Notes: generated by a model not told the origin, from the sequence alone. A stretch of 34,651 bases of DNA from Nitrosomonas sp. (GCA_023257295.1 JALRCN010000222.1:1-34651); one strand, 5' to 3'. Positions 22,618 to 33,538 are shown, numbered from the stretch's first letter. Made by a program: numbers and translations.

Positions 22618-24170
22618 GGCCGTACCTGCGTTCTCGCAGCCAATTCACCGAGCACTTGCTGTACCACTTCGGCATCGCTAAACGGTATTTTTTGTCCTTT
22701 TATTTCTTGATAATCTTCATGACCTTTCCCAGCGATCAGCACGATATCGCGTGCACGCGCATTGGCAATGGCTTGATAGATAGCCAGCGAACGATCGATT
22801 TCGATTTGATAGCTCGCATGCTTCGCACCCGCCGCGATGTCGTTAATAATGCGAATCGGCTCTTCGCTGCGCGGATTATCGCTGGTAAAAATAGTCTCGT
22901 CGGCTAGGCGTGTCGCTACTTCGCCGACCATCGCACGCTTTCCTTTGTCTCGATCGCCGCCGCAGCCCACGACGCAAAATAACCGGCCTGCTTGCCGATC
23001 CCCTCTTTTCTCCGCTTTAACCGTGCGCAAAAGCTCTCGCAGCGTACACAAGACCTTCTCCAGAGCATCCGGCGTATGTGCGTAGTCCACGATAACAATT
23101 GGCTGATCAACCCCTTCGTACTTTTCCATCCGACCCGGAATGGGTTGCACATGCTGCAGTGATCGGACAGCATCCGGCAGTTGAACCCCGCTTGCCAGCA
23201 GTGCCGCTATGACAGCAAGCAAATTGGATGCATTGAATTTACCCAGCAAACCTATTTCTAAATGTGCGGAATTCTCCTCAAATTCAATATCGAATGCCAT
23301 GCCTTGCATATCGAACCTGAGATTGGAACCATAGACCATTTTGAACTGGTCGCTGCGGCGTGTATGGGGATAATGAAACCCATAGCCGATCGTAATGGAA
23401 GACTTGTTCGCCAGTTGATGCGACAATTCGACACCCAGCACATCGTCCATATTAACGATCGCGTACTTCAATCCCGGCCAGAAGAACAAACGGGCCTTCG
23501 CTGCGGCGTAAGTATCCATATCCTGGTGATAATCCAAATGATCACGGGATAAATTGGTAAGTACGGCGACCGATAATGCAATGCCGTTGATTCTGCCTTG
23601 AGCCAAGCCGTGCGACGATACTTCCATCACCGCCGCCTCCGCGCCTTGATCGACGAATCCGGCCAACGAGCGCTGTAATACGGTGGCATCCGGTGTAGTG
23701 TTTTCTCCACTTTCCAAGTGGTCGCCGAAACCGCTTCCCAATGTACCCATAACCGCCGTTTTTTTACCCAAATTTGTCATCGCTTGCGCATACCAGTGGC
23801 TGCACGATGTTTTGCCGTTTGTACCCGTAATCCCGACTATCCATAATTTTTGTGAAGGATGGCCATACACATGGCTTGCGATCAGACCTGCGTTGGCTTT
23901 CAATTCATCGATCGCCAACGCGGGAATTTGCCATGCCGGATTCCATGTAAAACCTTGCGGATCCCACAGAATCGCGTTCGCTCCCGCCGCAATGGCCTGC
24001 GGTATAAATTTACGCCCGTCGGTTGCTTCACCTGCGTATGCCAGGAAAGTATCCCCCGGTTTTATTACCCGACTATCGGTTACCACATTCATAACCGGCA
24101 CTTCCAATGCATTCAATAAATGAAAATCGAATGATTTGGCCGTCTTTTGCTTAGCGGTCATCGGAATCAT
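22614..24170 (-). CDS. murE: UDP-MurNAc-L-alanyl-D-glutamate--2,6-diaminopimelate ligase
   Basis: 518 aa; GITGTNGKTSCSHWYAQAM, VDYAHTPDALEKVL, DNPRSEEP (DNPR motif of meso-DAP-adding MurE). Confidence 0.96.
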   Translation of the reverse strand: MIPMTAKQKTAKSFDFHLLNALEVPVMNVVTDSRVIKPGDTFLAYAGEATDGRKFIPQAIAAGANAILWDPQGFTWNPAWQIPALAIDELKANAGLIASHVYGHPSQKLWIVGITGTNGKTSCSHWYAQAMTNLGKKTAVMGTLGSGFGDHLESGENTTPDATVLQRSLAGFVDQGAEAAVMEVSSHGLAQGRINGIALSVAVLTNLSRDHLDYHQDMDTYAAAKARLFFWPGLKYAIVNMDDVLGVELSHQLANKSSITIGYGFHYPHTRRSDQFKMVYGSNLRFDMQGMAFDIEFEENSAHLEIGLLGKFNASNLLAVIAALLASGVQLPDAVRSLQHVQPIPGRMEKYEGVDQPIVIVDYAHTPDALEKVLCTLRELLRTVKAEKRGDRQAGRLFCVVGCGGDRDKGKRAMVGEVATRLADETIFTSDNPRSEEPIRIINDIAAGAKHASYQIEIDRSLAIYQAIANARARDIVLIAGKGHEDYQEIKGQKIPFSDAEVVQQVLGELAARTQVRP

Positions 24171-25891
24171 CCTTCGTCGCCTATTTCAGGAGTCGCGGTA
24201 AAGGTAACCACATTATTGGCGGGTGCATCCGGTGGAATATTCAGTATGCGCAACGCATTTGACATGACTCCGTTGAAAATGGGCGCGGCCACAGCGCCGC
24301 CAAAATATTTCCCGGCGGATGGTTCATCGATCATTACTGCAACGATCAAACGTGGATTCGATACCGGCGCATAGCCGACAAACGTCGAAATATAGCTTTT
24401 GTCGGCATACCGGCCATTAATGAGTTTATGCGCCGTTCCGGTTTTACCGGCGACGCGATATCCGTTGATTTGCGCCAGCGGCGCAGTACCGCCGGGTTTG
24501 GTCGCCATTTCCAGCATCATGCTCATGGCTTGCGCGGTATCTCGCGAAATCACGCGCTGTCCCATTACCGGCATATCCTGCTTAAGCAGCGAAACCGGTT
24601 TTAATTCGCCGCCGCTGGAAAATATCGTGTATGCGCGTGCCAATTGCATCAGACTCGTCGATATGCCATGTCCGTATGACATGGTTGCTTGCTCTATCGG
24701 ACGCCATTTGTTGTAAGGCCGCAAAATACCGCTGGCTTCTCCGGGAAAACCCGAATTTACCAGCGCACCGAAACCGGAGCGACTAAACATTTCCCACATC
24801 GTCTGAGAATCCAATGACAATGCGATTTTTGCAGTACCAACGTTGCTCGATTGCTGAATGATTTGGGCGACGGTTAGCTCGCCTTTGTTGCTGACGTCGC
24901 GAATGGTTTTTTTACCCACCTGCCATGTGCCGGGGGAGGTTTGCAGCACAGTATTGGCGTTGACTTTACCGACCTCTATGGCTACTGCCACCGTGAAAGG
25001 CTTTAATGTGGATCCCGGCTCAAAAGTATCGATCAATGCGCGATTGCGCAGTCTTTCGTTATCGATGGTCGATCTTCTGTTGGGATTGTAAGCCGGCAAG
25101 TTGGTCAAAGCCAAAATTTCACCGGTTTGCGCATCCAACACCACGACACTGCCGGCTTTTGCTTTATTTACAGCGACCGCTTCCTTTAATTCCGCATGAG
25201 CGCGATATTGAATTCTTCGATCGATCGATAATACCAAGTCTTTCCCGGGCTTGGGTTCGCGGATATTTTCCACATCCTCGACGATTTGGCCTTTATTGTT
25301 TTTGATGACGCGGCGGTGTCCCAGCTCTCCGGCCAGCATTGCTTCCCACCCCCGCTCGACGCCTTCTTGACCCTCATCGTTAATATCGGTAAAACCCAAT
25401 ACATGGGCGGCAAACTCGCCTTCCGGGTAATACCGCTTGGATTCGCTGGCCAAATAAATCCCTTTGATTTTCAACTTTGCGATCTTTTCTGCGATATCCG
25501 GCACTACTTGTCTTTTCAAGTACACAAACCGGCTATTCTCCCGATCGACTTTGACGCTAATATCCGTGCTGTCCATTTCAAGTAGGTCGGCCAGTTGTTT
25601 TAATTTTTCAGGAGATATTTCCACCATCTTCGGGTCTGCATAAACGGACGCAACAGGGGAACTAATGGCCAGAATATGGCCGTTGCGGTCCGTTATCATG
25701 CCCCGATCCGCGTTCATTTCCAGCACACGGCTATAGCGCGACTCGCCTTTTTTTTGCAAGAAATCGTGATTCATTCCTTGCAGGTAAGCGGCGCGCCCCG
25801 CCAAACTCACCAATCCCAGCAACAACAAGCAAAATATCAGCAGCGAGCGCCATGCCGATAATTTAATTTGTGGTTTTACTGGCTTAATCAT
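24167..25891 (-). CDS. ftsI: Division-specific transpeptidase (PBP3) FtsI
   Basis: 574 aa; N-terminal TM; catalytic motifs STLK (EPGSTLKPF), SSN (QQSSNVGTAK), KTGT (VAGKTGTAHK). Confidence 0.96.
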   Translation of the reverse strand: MIKPVKPQIKLSAWRSLLIFCLLLLGLVSLAGRAAYLQGMNHDFLQKKGESRYSRVLEMNADRGMITDRNGHILAISSPVASVYADPKMVEISPEKLKQLADLLEMDSTDISVKVDRENSRFVYLKRQVVPDIAEKIAKLKIKGIYLASESKRYYPEGEFAAHVLGFTDINDEGQEGVERGWEAMLAGELGHRRVIKNNKGQIVEDVENIREPKPGKDLVLSIDRRIQYRAHAELKEAVAVNKAKAGSVVVLDAQTGEILALTNLPAYNPNRRSTIDNERLRNRALIDTFEPGSTLKPFTVAVAIEVGKVNANTVLQTSPGTWQVGKKTIRDVSNKGELTVAQIIQQSSNVGTAKIALSLDSQTMWEMFSRSGFGALVNSGFPGEASGILRPYNKWRPIEQATMSYGHGISTSLMQLARAYTIFSSGGELKPVSLLKQDMPVMGQRVISRDTAQAMSMMLEMATKPGGTAPLAQINGYRVAGKTGTAHKLINGRYADKSYISTFVGYAPVSNPRLIVAVMIDEPSAGKYFGGAVAAPIFNGVMSNALRILNIPPDAPANNVVTFTATPEIGDEG

Positions 25892-25909
25892 GTTTATTTG
25901 CTATGCCGG

Positions 25910-26188
25910 TTATCTGTTTTCCGCAGTACTGATCGATACGATTTGTATGCTGGACGCAGCAGGTACCGCCATACCTAACTGCCCTTTGGCGATCTGTTCA
26001 ATGCGTCCATGCATAATCAATGTGCTTTGCTCCAACTGTAGCCGACCCCATTCCACTTCCAGTTTTTGTTCTATTTCCTTTTCCTTCTCGAGCGCCATAA
26101 ATAGCTTGCGCACCATATGCTGCGATGTAACCACGCCCAATGCGCATACAATCAATGCCATAACAAAAAAAATGTTCAATTTAAACAT
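25910..26188 (-). CDS. ftsL: Cell division protein FtsL
   Basis: 92 aa; single N-terminal TM plus coiled-coil-like region; located between rsmH and ftsI. Confidence 0.88.
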   Translation of the reverse strand: MFKLNIFFVMALIVCALGVVTSQHMVRKLFMALEKEKEIEQKLEVEWGRLQLEQSTLIMHGRIEQIAKGQLGMAVPAASSIQIVSISTAENR

Positions 26189-26193
26189 CGCAT

Positions 26194-27138
26194 TTACCCG
26201 TTTAAATGCAATCGTTCCGCCACTCGCATCACCGCACTTCTTGCGCGCACATTATTCGCCACTTCCGATGCGTCAGGCCGTTTGGCTTTACCGATGACTC
26301 GCAATGTTTGCTTACTCAATTGCTGCAGCTCTCGCTCCCGCAGCGGCAAGCCGCGAGGAAACTCGTCCGTACTGGCTGCCGATCGCATGAACTGTTTGAC
26401 TATCCGATCTTCCAATGAATGAAAGCTGATCACAACCAATCGCCCTCCCGGATTCAACATATCCACACTCTGCGGCAATACCAGCGACAACTCTTCGAGT
26501 TCCCGATTAAGATAAATTCGAATCGCCTGGAAAGTACGTGTTGCCGGGTGTTTTGTATCCTCCCGCTGCCGTTGTTGCGAATACACTGTCGCTGCCACAA
26601 TCTCTGCAAGTTGTGTTGTTGTGACAATAAGCTGCTGAGTTCTCGCCTTAACAATCGCACGTGCAATCCGCTTAGCAAAACGTTCTTCGCCATACGTTTT
26701 TATCACCTCGGCCAGTTGTTCTTCCGTTACCGTTGCCAGCCAAGCTGCCGCCGTTTGTCCGCTGCTCGTATCCATGCGCATATCGAGCGCCCCGGCAGTT
26801 CGAAAACTAAATCCGCGCGAAGCTTCCTCCAATTGCGGCGACGACACTCCCAGATCAAGCAGTACACCGTCAACTTTTGCTACACCCAATCCCTGCAATA
26901 TCAGCTTCATCCCGGAAAAACCGCTATGCCGAATGCAAAACCGCTTATCGTCGATCGCCTCGCCTGCCGTGATCGCTTCAGGATCGCGATCCAAAGCGAT
27001 CAATCGTCCCTGTTCGCCCAGTTGCGACAGAATGAGTCGACTATGTCCTCCACGACCAAACGTTGCATCGACATAAATCCCCTTCGGTTTTATTGCCAAC
27101 GCTGCAATCGCCTCCCGCAACAATACTGATACATGCAT
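26194..27138 (-). CDS. rsmH: 16S rRNA m4C1402 methyltransferase RsmH (MraW)
   Basis: 314 aa; [67 protein letters not shown]. Confidence 0.97.
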   Translation of the reverse strand: MHVSVLLREAIAALAIKPKGIYVDATFGRGGHSRLILSQLGEQGRLIALDRDPEAITAGEAIDDKRFCIRHSGFSGMKLILQGLGVAKVDGVLLDLGVSSPQLEEASRGFSFRTAGALDMRMDTSSGQTAAAWLATVTEEQLAEVIKTYGEERFAKRIARAIVKARTQQLIVTTTQLAEIVAATVYSQQRQREDTKHPATRTFQAIRIYLNRELEELSLVLPQSVDMLNPGGRLVVISFHSLEDRIVKQFMRSAASTDEFPRGLPLRERELQQLSKQTLRVIGKAKRPDASEVANNVRARSAVMRVAERLHLNG

Positions 27139-27146
27139 CGTTTTAG

Positions 27147-27593
27147 CTACAATGTAAAGCCATGCAACTGTGGCGGCAGATCGCCGTCCTTAAAGCTCAA
27201 TGCATCTTCAATTTGTAAATTCCATTGTGCTTCATCCCACAACTCAAATTTGGCTCCTTGTCCAACCAGCACCACATCTTTAGACAGACCGGCAAACTCC
27301 CGTAGCGGTGGCGGTATTAGAATACGACCGGCAGCGTCCATTTCAACATCGCTGGCATTACCTACGAGCAGTCTTTGTAATCTACGTGTTGTTGGTTCAA
27401 AACTAGGCAGTTGGTTGATTTCTTTTTCTATGGGTTCCCACGCGGGCTGAGGATAAATCAACAGGCACTTAGAAGGATCGACTGTAACGATTAGACATCC
27501 GGCACAGGAAGACATTAGTTCGCCACGGTATTTTGCAGGAACCGCAAGCCTACCTTTTGCATCCAGACTAAGCTGCGTGACGCCACGAAACAT
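27147..27593 (-). CDS. mraZ: Transcriptional regulator MraZ
   Basis: 148 aa; [41 protein letters not shown] (paired AbrB/MraZ motifs). Confidence 0.97.
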   Translation of the reverse strand: MFRGVTQLSLDAKGRLAVPAKYRGELMSSCAGCLIVTVDPSKCLLIYPQPAWEPIEKEINQLPSFEPTTRRLQRLLVGNASDVEMDAAGRILIPPPLREFAGLSKDVVLVGQGAKFELWDEAQWNLQIEDALSFKDGDLPPQLHGFTL

Positions 27594-27625
27594 ATTGTCT
27601 CCAAAATTACGGAAAAATTAACTGG

Positions 27626-27665
27626 GATTTTCCATTTTCTTCCACATTCCCCCACTGTTTCCCAC
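27626..27665 (-). promoter_or_regulatory. Four direct 10-bp repeats resembling MraZ boxes upstream of mraZ
   Basis: On - strand GTGGGAAACA-GTGGGGGAAT-GTGGAAGAAA-ATGGAAAATC; TGGGN-type core every 10 bp, 33 nt upstream of the mraZ start. Confidence 0.8.
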
Positions 27666-27692
27666 TTTAATAAAAAAAAATGGGATAGTCAA
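27664..27692 (-). promoter_or_regulatory. Candidate sigma70 promoter for mraZ/dcw
   Basis: - strand TTGACT (27692-27687), 17-nt spacer containing T9, TAAAGT (27669-27664); -10 adjoins the first MraZ-like box. Confidence 0.5.
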
Positions 27693-27884
27693 GCGACAAA
27701 TTTAAGGTTTTAGTTATACGACAAAGACTTAAGATAGGTAAGCGTTTCGTTACTGAGATTAAAAATACTCAAATAAATAGATAGATATATGAGAATCTCG
27801 ATGTAATTAATCACTTTCGCGATAATTATTTGAAAGGATAGAATTCGAGAGAAATACGATCAACAGCAATTCGATGAAGAAATT

Positions 27885-27918
27885 AAAAAAGCACACCGGA
27901 TAAATCGGTGTGCTTTTT
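27885..27918. terminator. Terminator downstream of hppA (bidirectional structure)
   Basis: AAAAAGCACACCG-GATAAAT-CGGTGTGCTTTTT; on - strand it follows the hppA stop and ends in a T-run. Confidence 0.85.
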
Positions 27919-27945
27919 ATTTTTGACGCGTTTAGCTGATACTTA

Positions 27946-30003
27946 TTACAGCAACGGGATAATTAACAATGCCACAATGTTAATTATCTTGATCAATGGA
28001 TTGATCGCCGGACCAGCGGTATCCTTATACGGATCGCCTACGGTATCGCCGGTAACCGATGCTTTGTGCGCTTCGCTACCTTTGCCGCCGAAATGTCCGT
28101 CTTCGATATACTTCTTCGCATTATCCCAAGCACCGCCGCCTGTGGTCATTGAAATTGCAACGAACAAGCCCGTTACGATAGAACCCATCAACACACCACC
28201 CAGCGCTTGCGGACCGAGAATAACACCAACCAGCAACGGTATTAAAACCGGTAACAGCGAAGGAATCATCATTTCCTTAATCGCCGCTTTGGTCAACATA
28301 TCGACCGCACGCGAATAATCGGGCTTCGCGGTGCCTTCCATAATCCCAGGAATTTCTTTGAATTGGCGACGAACTTCAATCACAACGGAACCTGCGGCAC
28401 GACCCACAGCTTCCATCGACATCGCACCGAACAAGTAAGGAATCATACCGCCGATAAACAAGCCAATGATGACCATGTGATTGGATAAATCGAAGGTTAT
28501 TGTGTGTCCGGCATGCTCCAGCGCATGCGTATAGTCGGCAAACAACACCAACGCGGCCAAACCTGCCGAACCAATTGCATAACCTTTGGTAACCGCTTTG
28601 GTCGTGTTACCGACAGCATCCAATGGATCGGTAATTGCGCGAACGGAATCGGGCATTTCCGACATCTCGGCGATACCGCCCGCGTTATCGGTAATCGGGC
28701 CATATGCGTCCAGCGCAACGATAATACCTGTCATCGACAACATTGAAGTCGCAGCGATCGCAATACCGTATAAACCGGCCAATGCATACGCCAGCAAGAT
28801 ACTGATACACACAGCCAGAACCGGTGCTGCGGTAGCGCGCATTGAAACGCCCAGGCCAGCGATAATATTGGTCGCATGACCGGTAGTCGACGCTTCGGCA
28901 ACATGCTGAACCGGTTTAAAATCAGTCGAAGTATAGTATTCAGTAATGACGACCATGAGCCCCGTCAGCACCAAACCGATTGCCGCAGCCAGGAACACGC
29001 GCATAACCAGCATACCGCCCGCTATTTCAGTGCCGTCGACATCAAGCGACATACCGCTCATGAACCAAGCAGTCACGGGAAGATAAGCCACCAGAGCAAT
29101 ACCGCCGGCAACCGCCAATCCGCGATAGAGCGCATTCATAATCTTGCCGCCTTCGCGCATTTTGACATAGTAACAACCGACAATGGATGCGGCGATAGAA
29201 ACCGCGCCTAGCATTAACGGATAAATTACCGCATCAACGGCATTCGTTGTGAATAGCAGCGCACCCAGTATCATCGTAGCGATGATGGTGACAGCATAGG
29301 TTTCAAACAAATCCGCTGCCATACCGGCACAGTCACCCACGTTATCGCCCACATTATCGGCAATAACCGCCGGGTTGCGTGGATCGTCTTCCGGGATGCC
29401 GGCCTCTACTTTACCGACCAGATCCGCGCCGACGTCCGCACCTTTAGTGAAAATACCACCACCCAAACGTGCAAAAATTGAAATCAACGATCCGCCGAAC
29501 GCAAAACCGACTAGAGGCTTAATGACATCACTAACAGCCTGATCGGGATCAGCACCGTTAAATAACACTGCGCAGTATCCGGCAACACCCAGCAAACCTA
29601 AGCCAACAACCAGCATTCCAGTTACCGCACCGCCTCGGAAAGCAATCGCCAATGCTTCATTCAATCCGACAGTTGCCGCCTGAGCAGTTCGGACATTTGA
29701 CTGAACCGATACCGTCATACCCAGAAAACCTGCAGCACCGGAGAGAATTGCACCCAAAGCAAAACCAATGGCAGTATTCCCGCCTAACGCTATCCAAAGT
29801 GCAAAAAACAAAGCAGCGCCTACCATACCGATCGTCATATATTGACGCTTTAGATATGCTGAGGCACCCTCTTGAATAGCTTTTGCAATTTCCTGCATCC
29901 GCTCGTTGCCTGTAGATTGTTCAAAAATACCCTTAATCCATATACCACTGAATATCAGGGCTACAATCGCACTAACAATTGCGATAACTAAACCACTAGC
30001 CAT
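27946..30003 (-). CDS. hppA: Membrane-bound H+-translocating pyrophosphatase (K+-independent type by motif)
   Basis: About 685 aa; [68 protein letters not shown] at 30003 has GGAG SD; the supplied 30015 start is an upstream TTG. Confidence 0.96.
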   Translation of the reverse strand: MASGLVIAIVSAIVALIFSGIWIKGIFEQSTGNERMQEIAKAIQEGASAYLKRQYMTIGMVGAALFFALWIALGGNTAIGFALGAILSGAAGFLGMTVSVQSNVRTAQAATVGLNEALAIAFRGGAVTGMLVVGLGLLGVAGYCAVLFNGADPDQAVSDVIKPLVGFAFGGSLISIFARLGGGIFTKGADVGADLVGKVEAGIPEDDPRNPAVIADNVGDNVGDCAGMAADLFETYAVTIIATMILGALLFTTNAVDAVIYPLMLGAVSIAASIVGCYYVKMREGGKIMNALYRGLAVAGGIALVAYLPVTAWFMSGMSLDVDGTEIAGGMLVMRVFLAAAIGLVLTGLMVVITEYYTSTDFKPVQHVAEASTTGHATNIIAGLGVSMRATAAPVLAVCISILLAYALAGLYGIAIAATSMLSMTGIIVALDAYGPITDNAGGIAEMSEMPDSVRAITDPLDAVGNTTKAVTKGYAIGSAGLAALVLFADYTHALEHAGHTITFDLSNHMVIIGLFIGGMIPYLFGAMSMEAVGRAAGSVVIEVRRQFKEIPGIMEGTAKPDYSRAVDMLTKAAIKEMMIPSLLPVLIPLLVGVILGPQALGGVLMGSIVTGLFVAISMTTGGGAWDNAKKYIEDGHFGGKGSEAHKASVTGDTVGDPYKDTAGPAINPLIKIINIVALLIIPLL

Positions 30004-30040
30004 AGAGAGCTCCAATTAAAGTCAGACCATAAAAAATTAC

Positions 30041-30071
30041 ATGCGAGATTCTGATCTAATTAATCTCGCAT
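30041..30071 (-). promoter_or_regulatory. Terminator/attenuator-like hairpin between pfp and hppA
   Basis: - strand ATGCGAGATT-AATTAGATCAG-AATCTCGCAT followed by GTAATTTTTTATGG; 10-bp perfect stem, about 37 nt upstream of the hppA ATG. Confidence 0.55.
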
Positions 30072-30175
30072 TCTTAACCACTTGTCTTAAATAAAAATTC
30101 AGTGCGTATTTTAGCTGTTCTTTCGGACTGAATGCATCAATTATTTAAGAAGATACCATTACCATGCATCCAAAT

Positions 30176-30201
30176 GATCTCATCAGTGTTGTAATGAGAT
30201 C
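30176..30201. repeat. Short inverted repeat just downstream of pfp
   Basis: GATCTCAT (30176-30183) / ATGAGATC (30194-30201), 10-nt loop, no adjacent T-run. Confidence 0.5.
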
Positions 30202-30214
30202 GCGTCGTATCAAA

Positions 30215-31474
30215 TTACAGCTTGAATTCACTCAGTTTCTTGGCAACAGCAACATTCTTTAACCGCACATAATCCGGTAAGCCATCCCGATACGGCGGAT
30301 AATCCTCGCCTTCGATCAGTGGCGCCAAGTATTCGCGGCATGCTTGAGTAATACCGAAGCCATCTTCGCTGATGAAATCATCCGGCATCATTTTCTCGAC
30401 ATTCGCCACACTTGAGAGCTGCGCCATGCCAACCGTCCATTTATATGGCGAACTGGACTCGCGCACGATTGTCGGCATGACAGAATTATGACCTGCCAAT
30501 GCATATTCCACCGCTGCTTTACCCATGGCGTAAGCTTGCTCTACGTCGGTCTTAGATGCAATGTGACGCGCTGCGCGTTGCAGATAATCGGCGACACCCC
30601 AGTGATATTTCAAACCCAAGCCATCCTTGATGATATTAGCCACTACCGGTGCAACACCGCCGAGTTGCGCATGGCCGAACGCATCGCGCAATCCTTGGTC
30701 GGACAGGAAATTGCCATCATCCCCCTTCACGCCCTCGGATACCACCACCGAGCAATATCCATATTCCTTGACGTAGCGGTCTACTTTGGCCAAAAACTTT
30801 TCTTTGTTGAAAGTTACTTCAGGAAACAAAATAACGATCGGAATCTCGCATCCAGGGCTTGAAGCCAAGCCACCCGCCGCAGCGATCCAACCGGCATGGC
30901 GTCCCATGACTTCCAGCACAAACACTTTGGTCGATGTTTTTGCCATACTGGCCACGTCAAAGCTCGCTTCGCGCGTTGACACCGCAATATATTTGGCTAC
31001 TGAACCAAAACCCGGGCAGCAATCCGTGATCGGCAAATCGTTATCGACCGTTTTGGGAACGTGGATTGCCTGAATGGGATAACCCAATGTACCCGACAAT
31101 TGCGAAACTTTCAGGCAAGTATCGGCAGAATCGCCGCCGCCGTTGTAAAAAAAGTAACCGATATTGTGCGCCTTGAATACTTCGATCAAGCGCTCGTATT
31201 CGCGCCGATTCTGTTCCAAACTCTTCAGCTTGTAGCGGCACGAACCGAATGCGCCCGACGGCGTGTAACGCAACCCGGCGATTGCAGCGGCCGAGTCGGC
31301 GTTGGTATCGATGAGATCCTCGGTTAACGCGCCGATGATGCCGTTGCGACCCGCATAAACGGAACCGATTTTATCGGCATGCTGGCGCGCCGTTTCCAGA
31401 ACACCTGCGGCAGAGGCGTTGATAACCGCCGTAACGCCGCCGGATTGTGCATAAAATGCATTTTTAATTGCCAT
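30215..31474 (-). CDS. pfp: Diphosphate (PPi)-dependent 6-phosphofructokinase
   Basis: 419 aa from MAIKNAFYAQSGGVTAVINASAAG; GGGDS and PKTVDND at the phosphoryl-donor positions (PPi-type); MGRHAGWIAA; AGGAGA SD before ATG 31474. Confidence 0.9.
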   Translation of the reverse strand: MAIKNAFYAQSGGVTAVINASAAGVLETARQHADKIGSVYAGRNGIIGALTEDLIDTNADSAAAIAGLRYTPSGAFGSCRYKLKSLEQNRREYERLIEVFKAHNIGYFFYNGGGDSADTCLKVSQLSGTLGYPIQAIHVPKTVDNDLPITDCCPGFGSVAKYIAVSTREASFDVASMAKTSTKVFVLEVMGRHAGWIAAAGGLASSPGCEIPIVILFPEVTFNKEKFLAKVDRYVKEYGYCSVVVSEGVKGDDGNFLSDQGLRDAFGHAQLGGVAPVVANIIKDGLGLKYHWGVADYLQRAARHIASKTDVEQAYAMGKAAVEYALAGHNSVMPTIVRESSSPYKWTVGMAQLSSVANVEKMMPDDFISEDGFGITQACREYLAPLIEGEDYPPYRDGLPDYVRLKNVAVAKKLSEFKL

Positions 31475-31538
31475 AATTTTCTCCTGATTGATCAAATCGT
31501 AAGCTCGTTAATTGTAATTCTTCTAAATCTGTACGAAC

Positions 31539-31577
31539 AAAAACTCAGGCCGCAATGCGATTGCCGTCTGAGTTTTT
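31539..31577. terminator. Terminator downstream of adk
   Basis: AAAAACTCAG (31539-31548) / CTGAGTTTTT (31568-31577) with inner GCAAT/ATTGC pairing. Confidence 0.8.
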
Positions 31578-31613
31578 GAACTGTGTCGCCACGCCTGATT
31601 TAGCCGCTCAATA

Positions 31614-32282
<669 letters not shown>

Positions 32283-32349
32283 TTATCAATGACGCTAAGA
32301 TATTAGATGTTGGTGACGAAGCAATTTCTGCCACTTCATAGCATGCCGC

Positions 32350-32378
32350 ATTATAGCGCAGGCACATCCGATTCTCGA
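32350..32378 (-). promoter_or_regulatory. Candidate sigma70 promoter for adk
   Basis: - strand TCGAGA (32378-32373), 17-nt spacer, TATAAT (32355-32350). Confidence 0.5.
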
Positions 32379-32414
32379 GCCTTTTGCTACGCAATTTTTG
32401 TAAAGCTAAACCCT

Positions 32415-32457
32415 ATCGCATAAAACAAGTTAGGCTGATCCAAAAGTGTTATGCGAT
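32415..32457. repeat. Separated dyad upstream of recA
   Basis: ATCGCATAA (32415-32423) / TTATGCGAT (32449-32457), perfect 9-bp arms, 25-nt spacer, 32 nt upstream of the recA ATG. Confidence 0.7.
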
Positions 32458-32488
32458 AATTTGGTCGACTCTTCAAATAGGATTCAGC

Positions 32489-33538
32489 ATGGACGAAAAC
32501 AGAAGCAAAGCGTTAGACGCTGCACTGGCCCAAATCGAAAAACAATTTGGCAAAGGTTCCATCATGCGACTGGGCGCCAACGATGTCGCCTACGATATCC
32601 AAGTCGTATCGACCGGTTCGTTAGGGCTCGATATTGCACTGGGCGTCGGCGGATTGCCGCGCGGCCGGATCATCGAGATTTACGGCCCCGAATCTTCCGG
32701 AAAAACCACGCTGACGCTACAAGTCATCGCTGAAATGCAAAAAATGGGCGGCACGGCCGCGTTTATCGATGCGGAACATGCGCTCGATCCGCAATATGCG
32801 CAGAAAATCGGCGTCAACGTCAAGGAATTGCTGATTTCGCAACCGGATAACGGCGAGCAGGCGCTGGAAATTGCCGACATGCTGGTTCGCTCGGGATCGG
32901 TCGATATCGTCGTGATCGATTCAGTCGCCGCATTAACGCCACGCGCCGAAATCGAAGGCGACATGGGCGATCCGCAAATGGGGTTGCAAGCACGGTTAAT
33001 GTCGCAGGCGCTGCGCAAACTAACTGCCAACATTAAACGTAGCAATACCATGGTCATTTTTATCAACCAAATTCGCATGAAAATCGGCGTCATGTTCGGC
33101 AACCCCGAAACCACAACCGGTGGTAATGCATTGAAATTCTATGCCTCGGTGCGCCTGGACATCCGCCGCACCGGATCGATTAAGCAGGGCGAAGAAACCA
33201 TCGGCAACGAAACGCGCGTCAAAGTAGTTAAAAACAAAATCGCACCGCCTTTCAAGCAAGCGGACTTCGACATTCTGTACGGCGAAGGAATCTCGCGCGA
33301 AAGCGAAATCATCGAACTGGGCGTATTACATAAGCTGATCGATAAATCCGGCGCCTGGTATTCCTATCAAGGGGAGAAAATCGGTCAGGGCAAGGACAAC
33401 GTGCGCGATTTCCTTAAAGAACACAAAACCATGGCGCAGGAAATCGAACAAAAAATCCGCACAATCGTAGGCATCCCTCATTATGCTAGTCCCGCTAAAG
33501 AAAAAACCGGGAAAGATAAGAACGAAAAAGAAAAATAA
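32489..33538 (+). CDS. recA: Recombinase RecA
   Basis: [42 protein letters not shown] Walker [32 protein letters not shown]. Start moved from 32384 to the ATG at 32489 (AGGA upstream). Confidence 0.98.
   Translation: MDENRSKALDAALAQIEKQFGKGSIMRLGANDVAYDIQVVSTGSLGLDIALGVGGLPRGRIIEIYGPESSGKTTLTLQVIAEMQKMGGTAAFIDAEHALDPQYAQKIGVNVKELLISQPDNGEQALEIADMLVRSGSVDIVVIDSVAALTPRAEIEGDMGDPQMGLQARLMSQALRKLTANIKRSNTMVIFINQIRMKIGVMFGNPETTTGGNALKFYASVRLDIRRTGSIKQGEETIGNETRVKVVKNKIAPPFKQADFDILYGEGISRESEIIELGVLHKLIDKSGAWYSYQGEKIGQGKDNVRDFLKEHKTMAQEIEQKIRTIVGIPHYASPAKEKTGKDKNEKEK

Noticed and set aside
26419-27129. 236-aa + strand ORF
   Set aside because: Antisense shadow of rsmH with Cys/Arg/His-rich composition.
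30176-30201. GATCTCAT/ATGAGATC hairpin as pfp terminator
   Set aside because: Stem is only 8 bp, AT-rich and lacks a T-run; kept only as a repeat.
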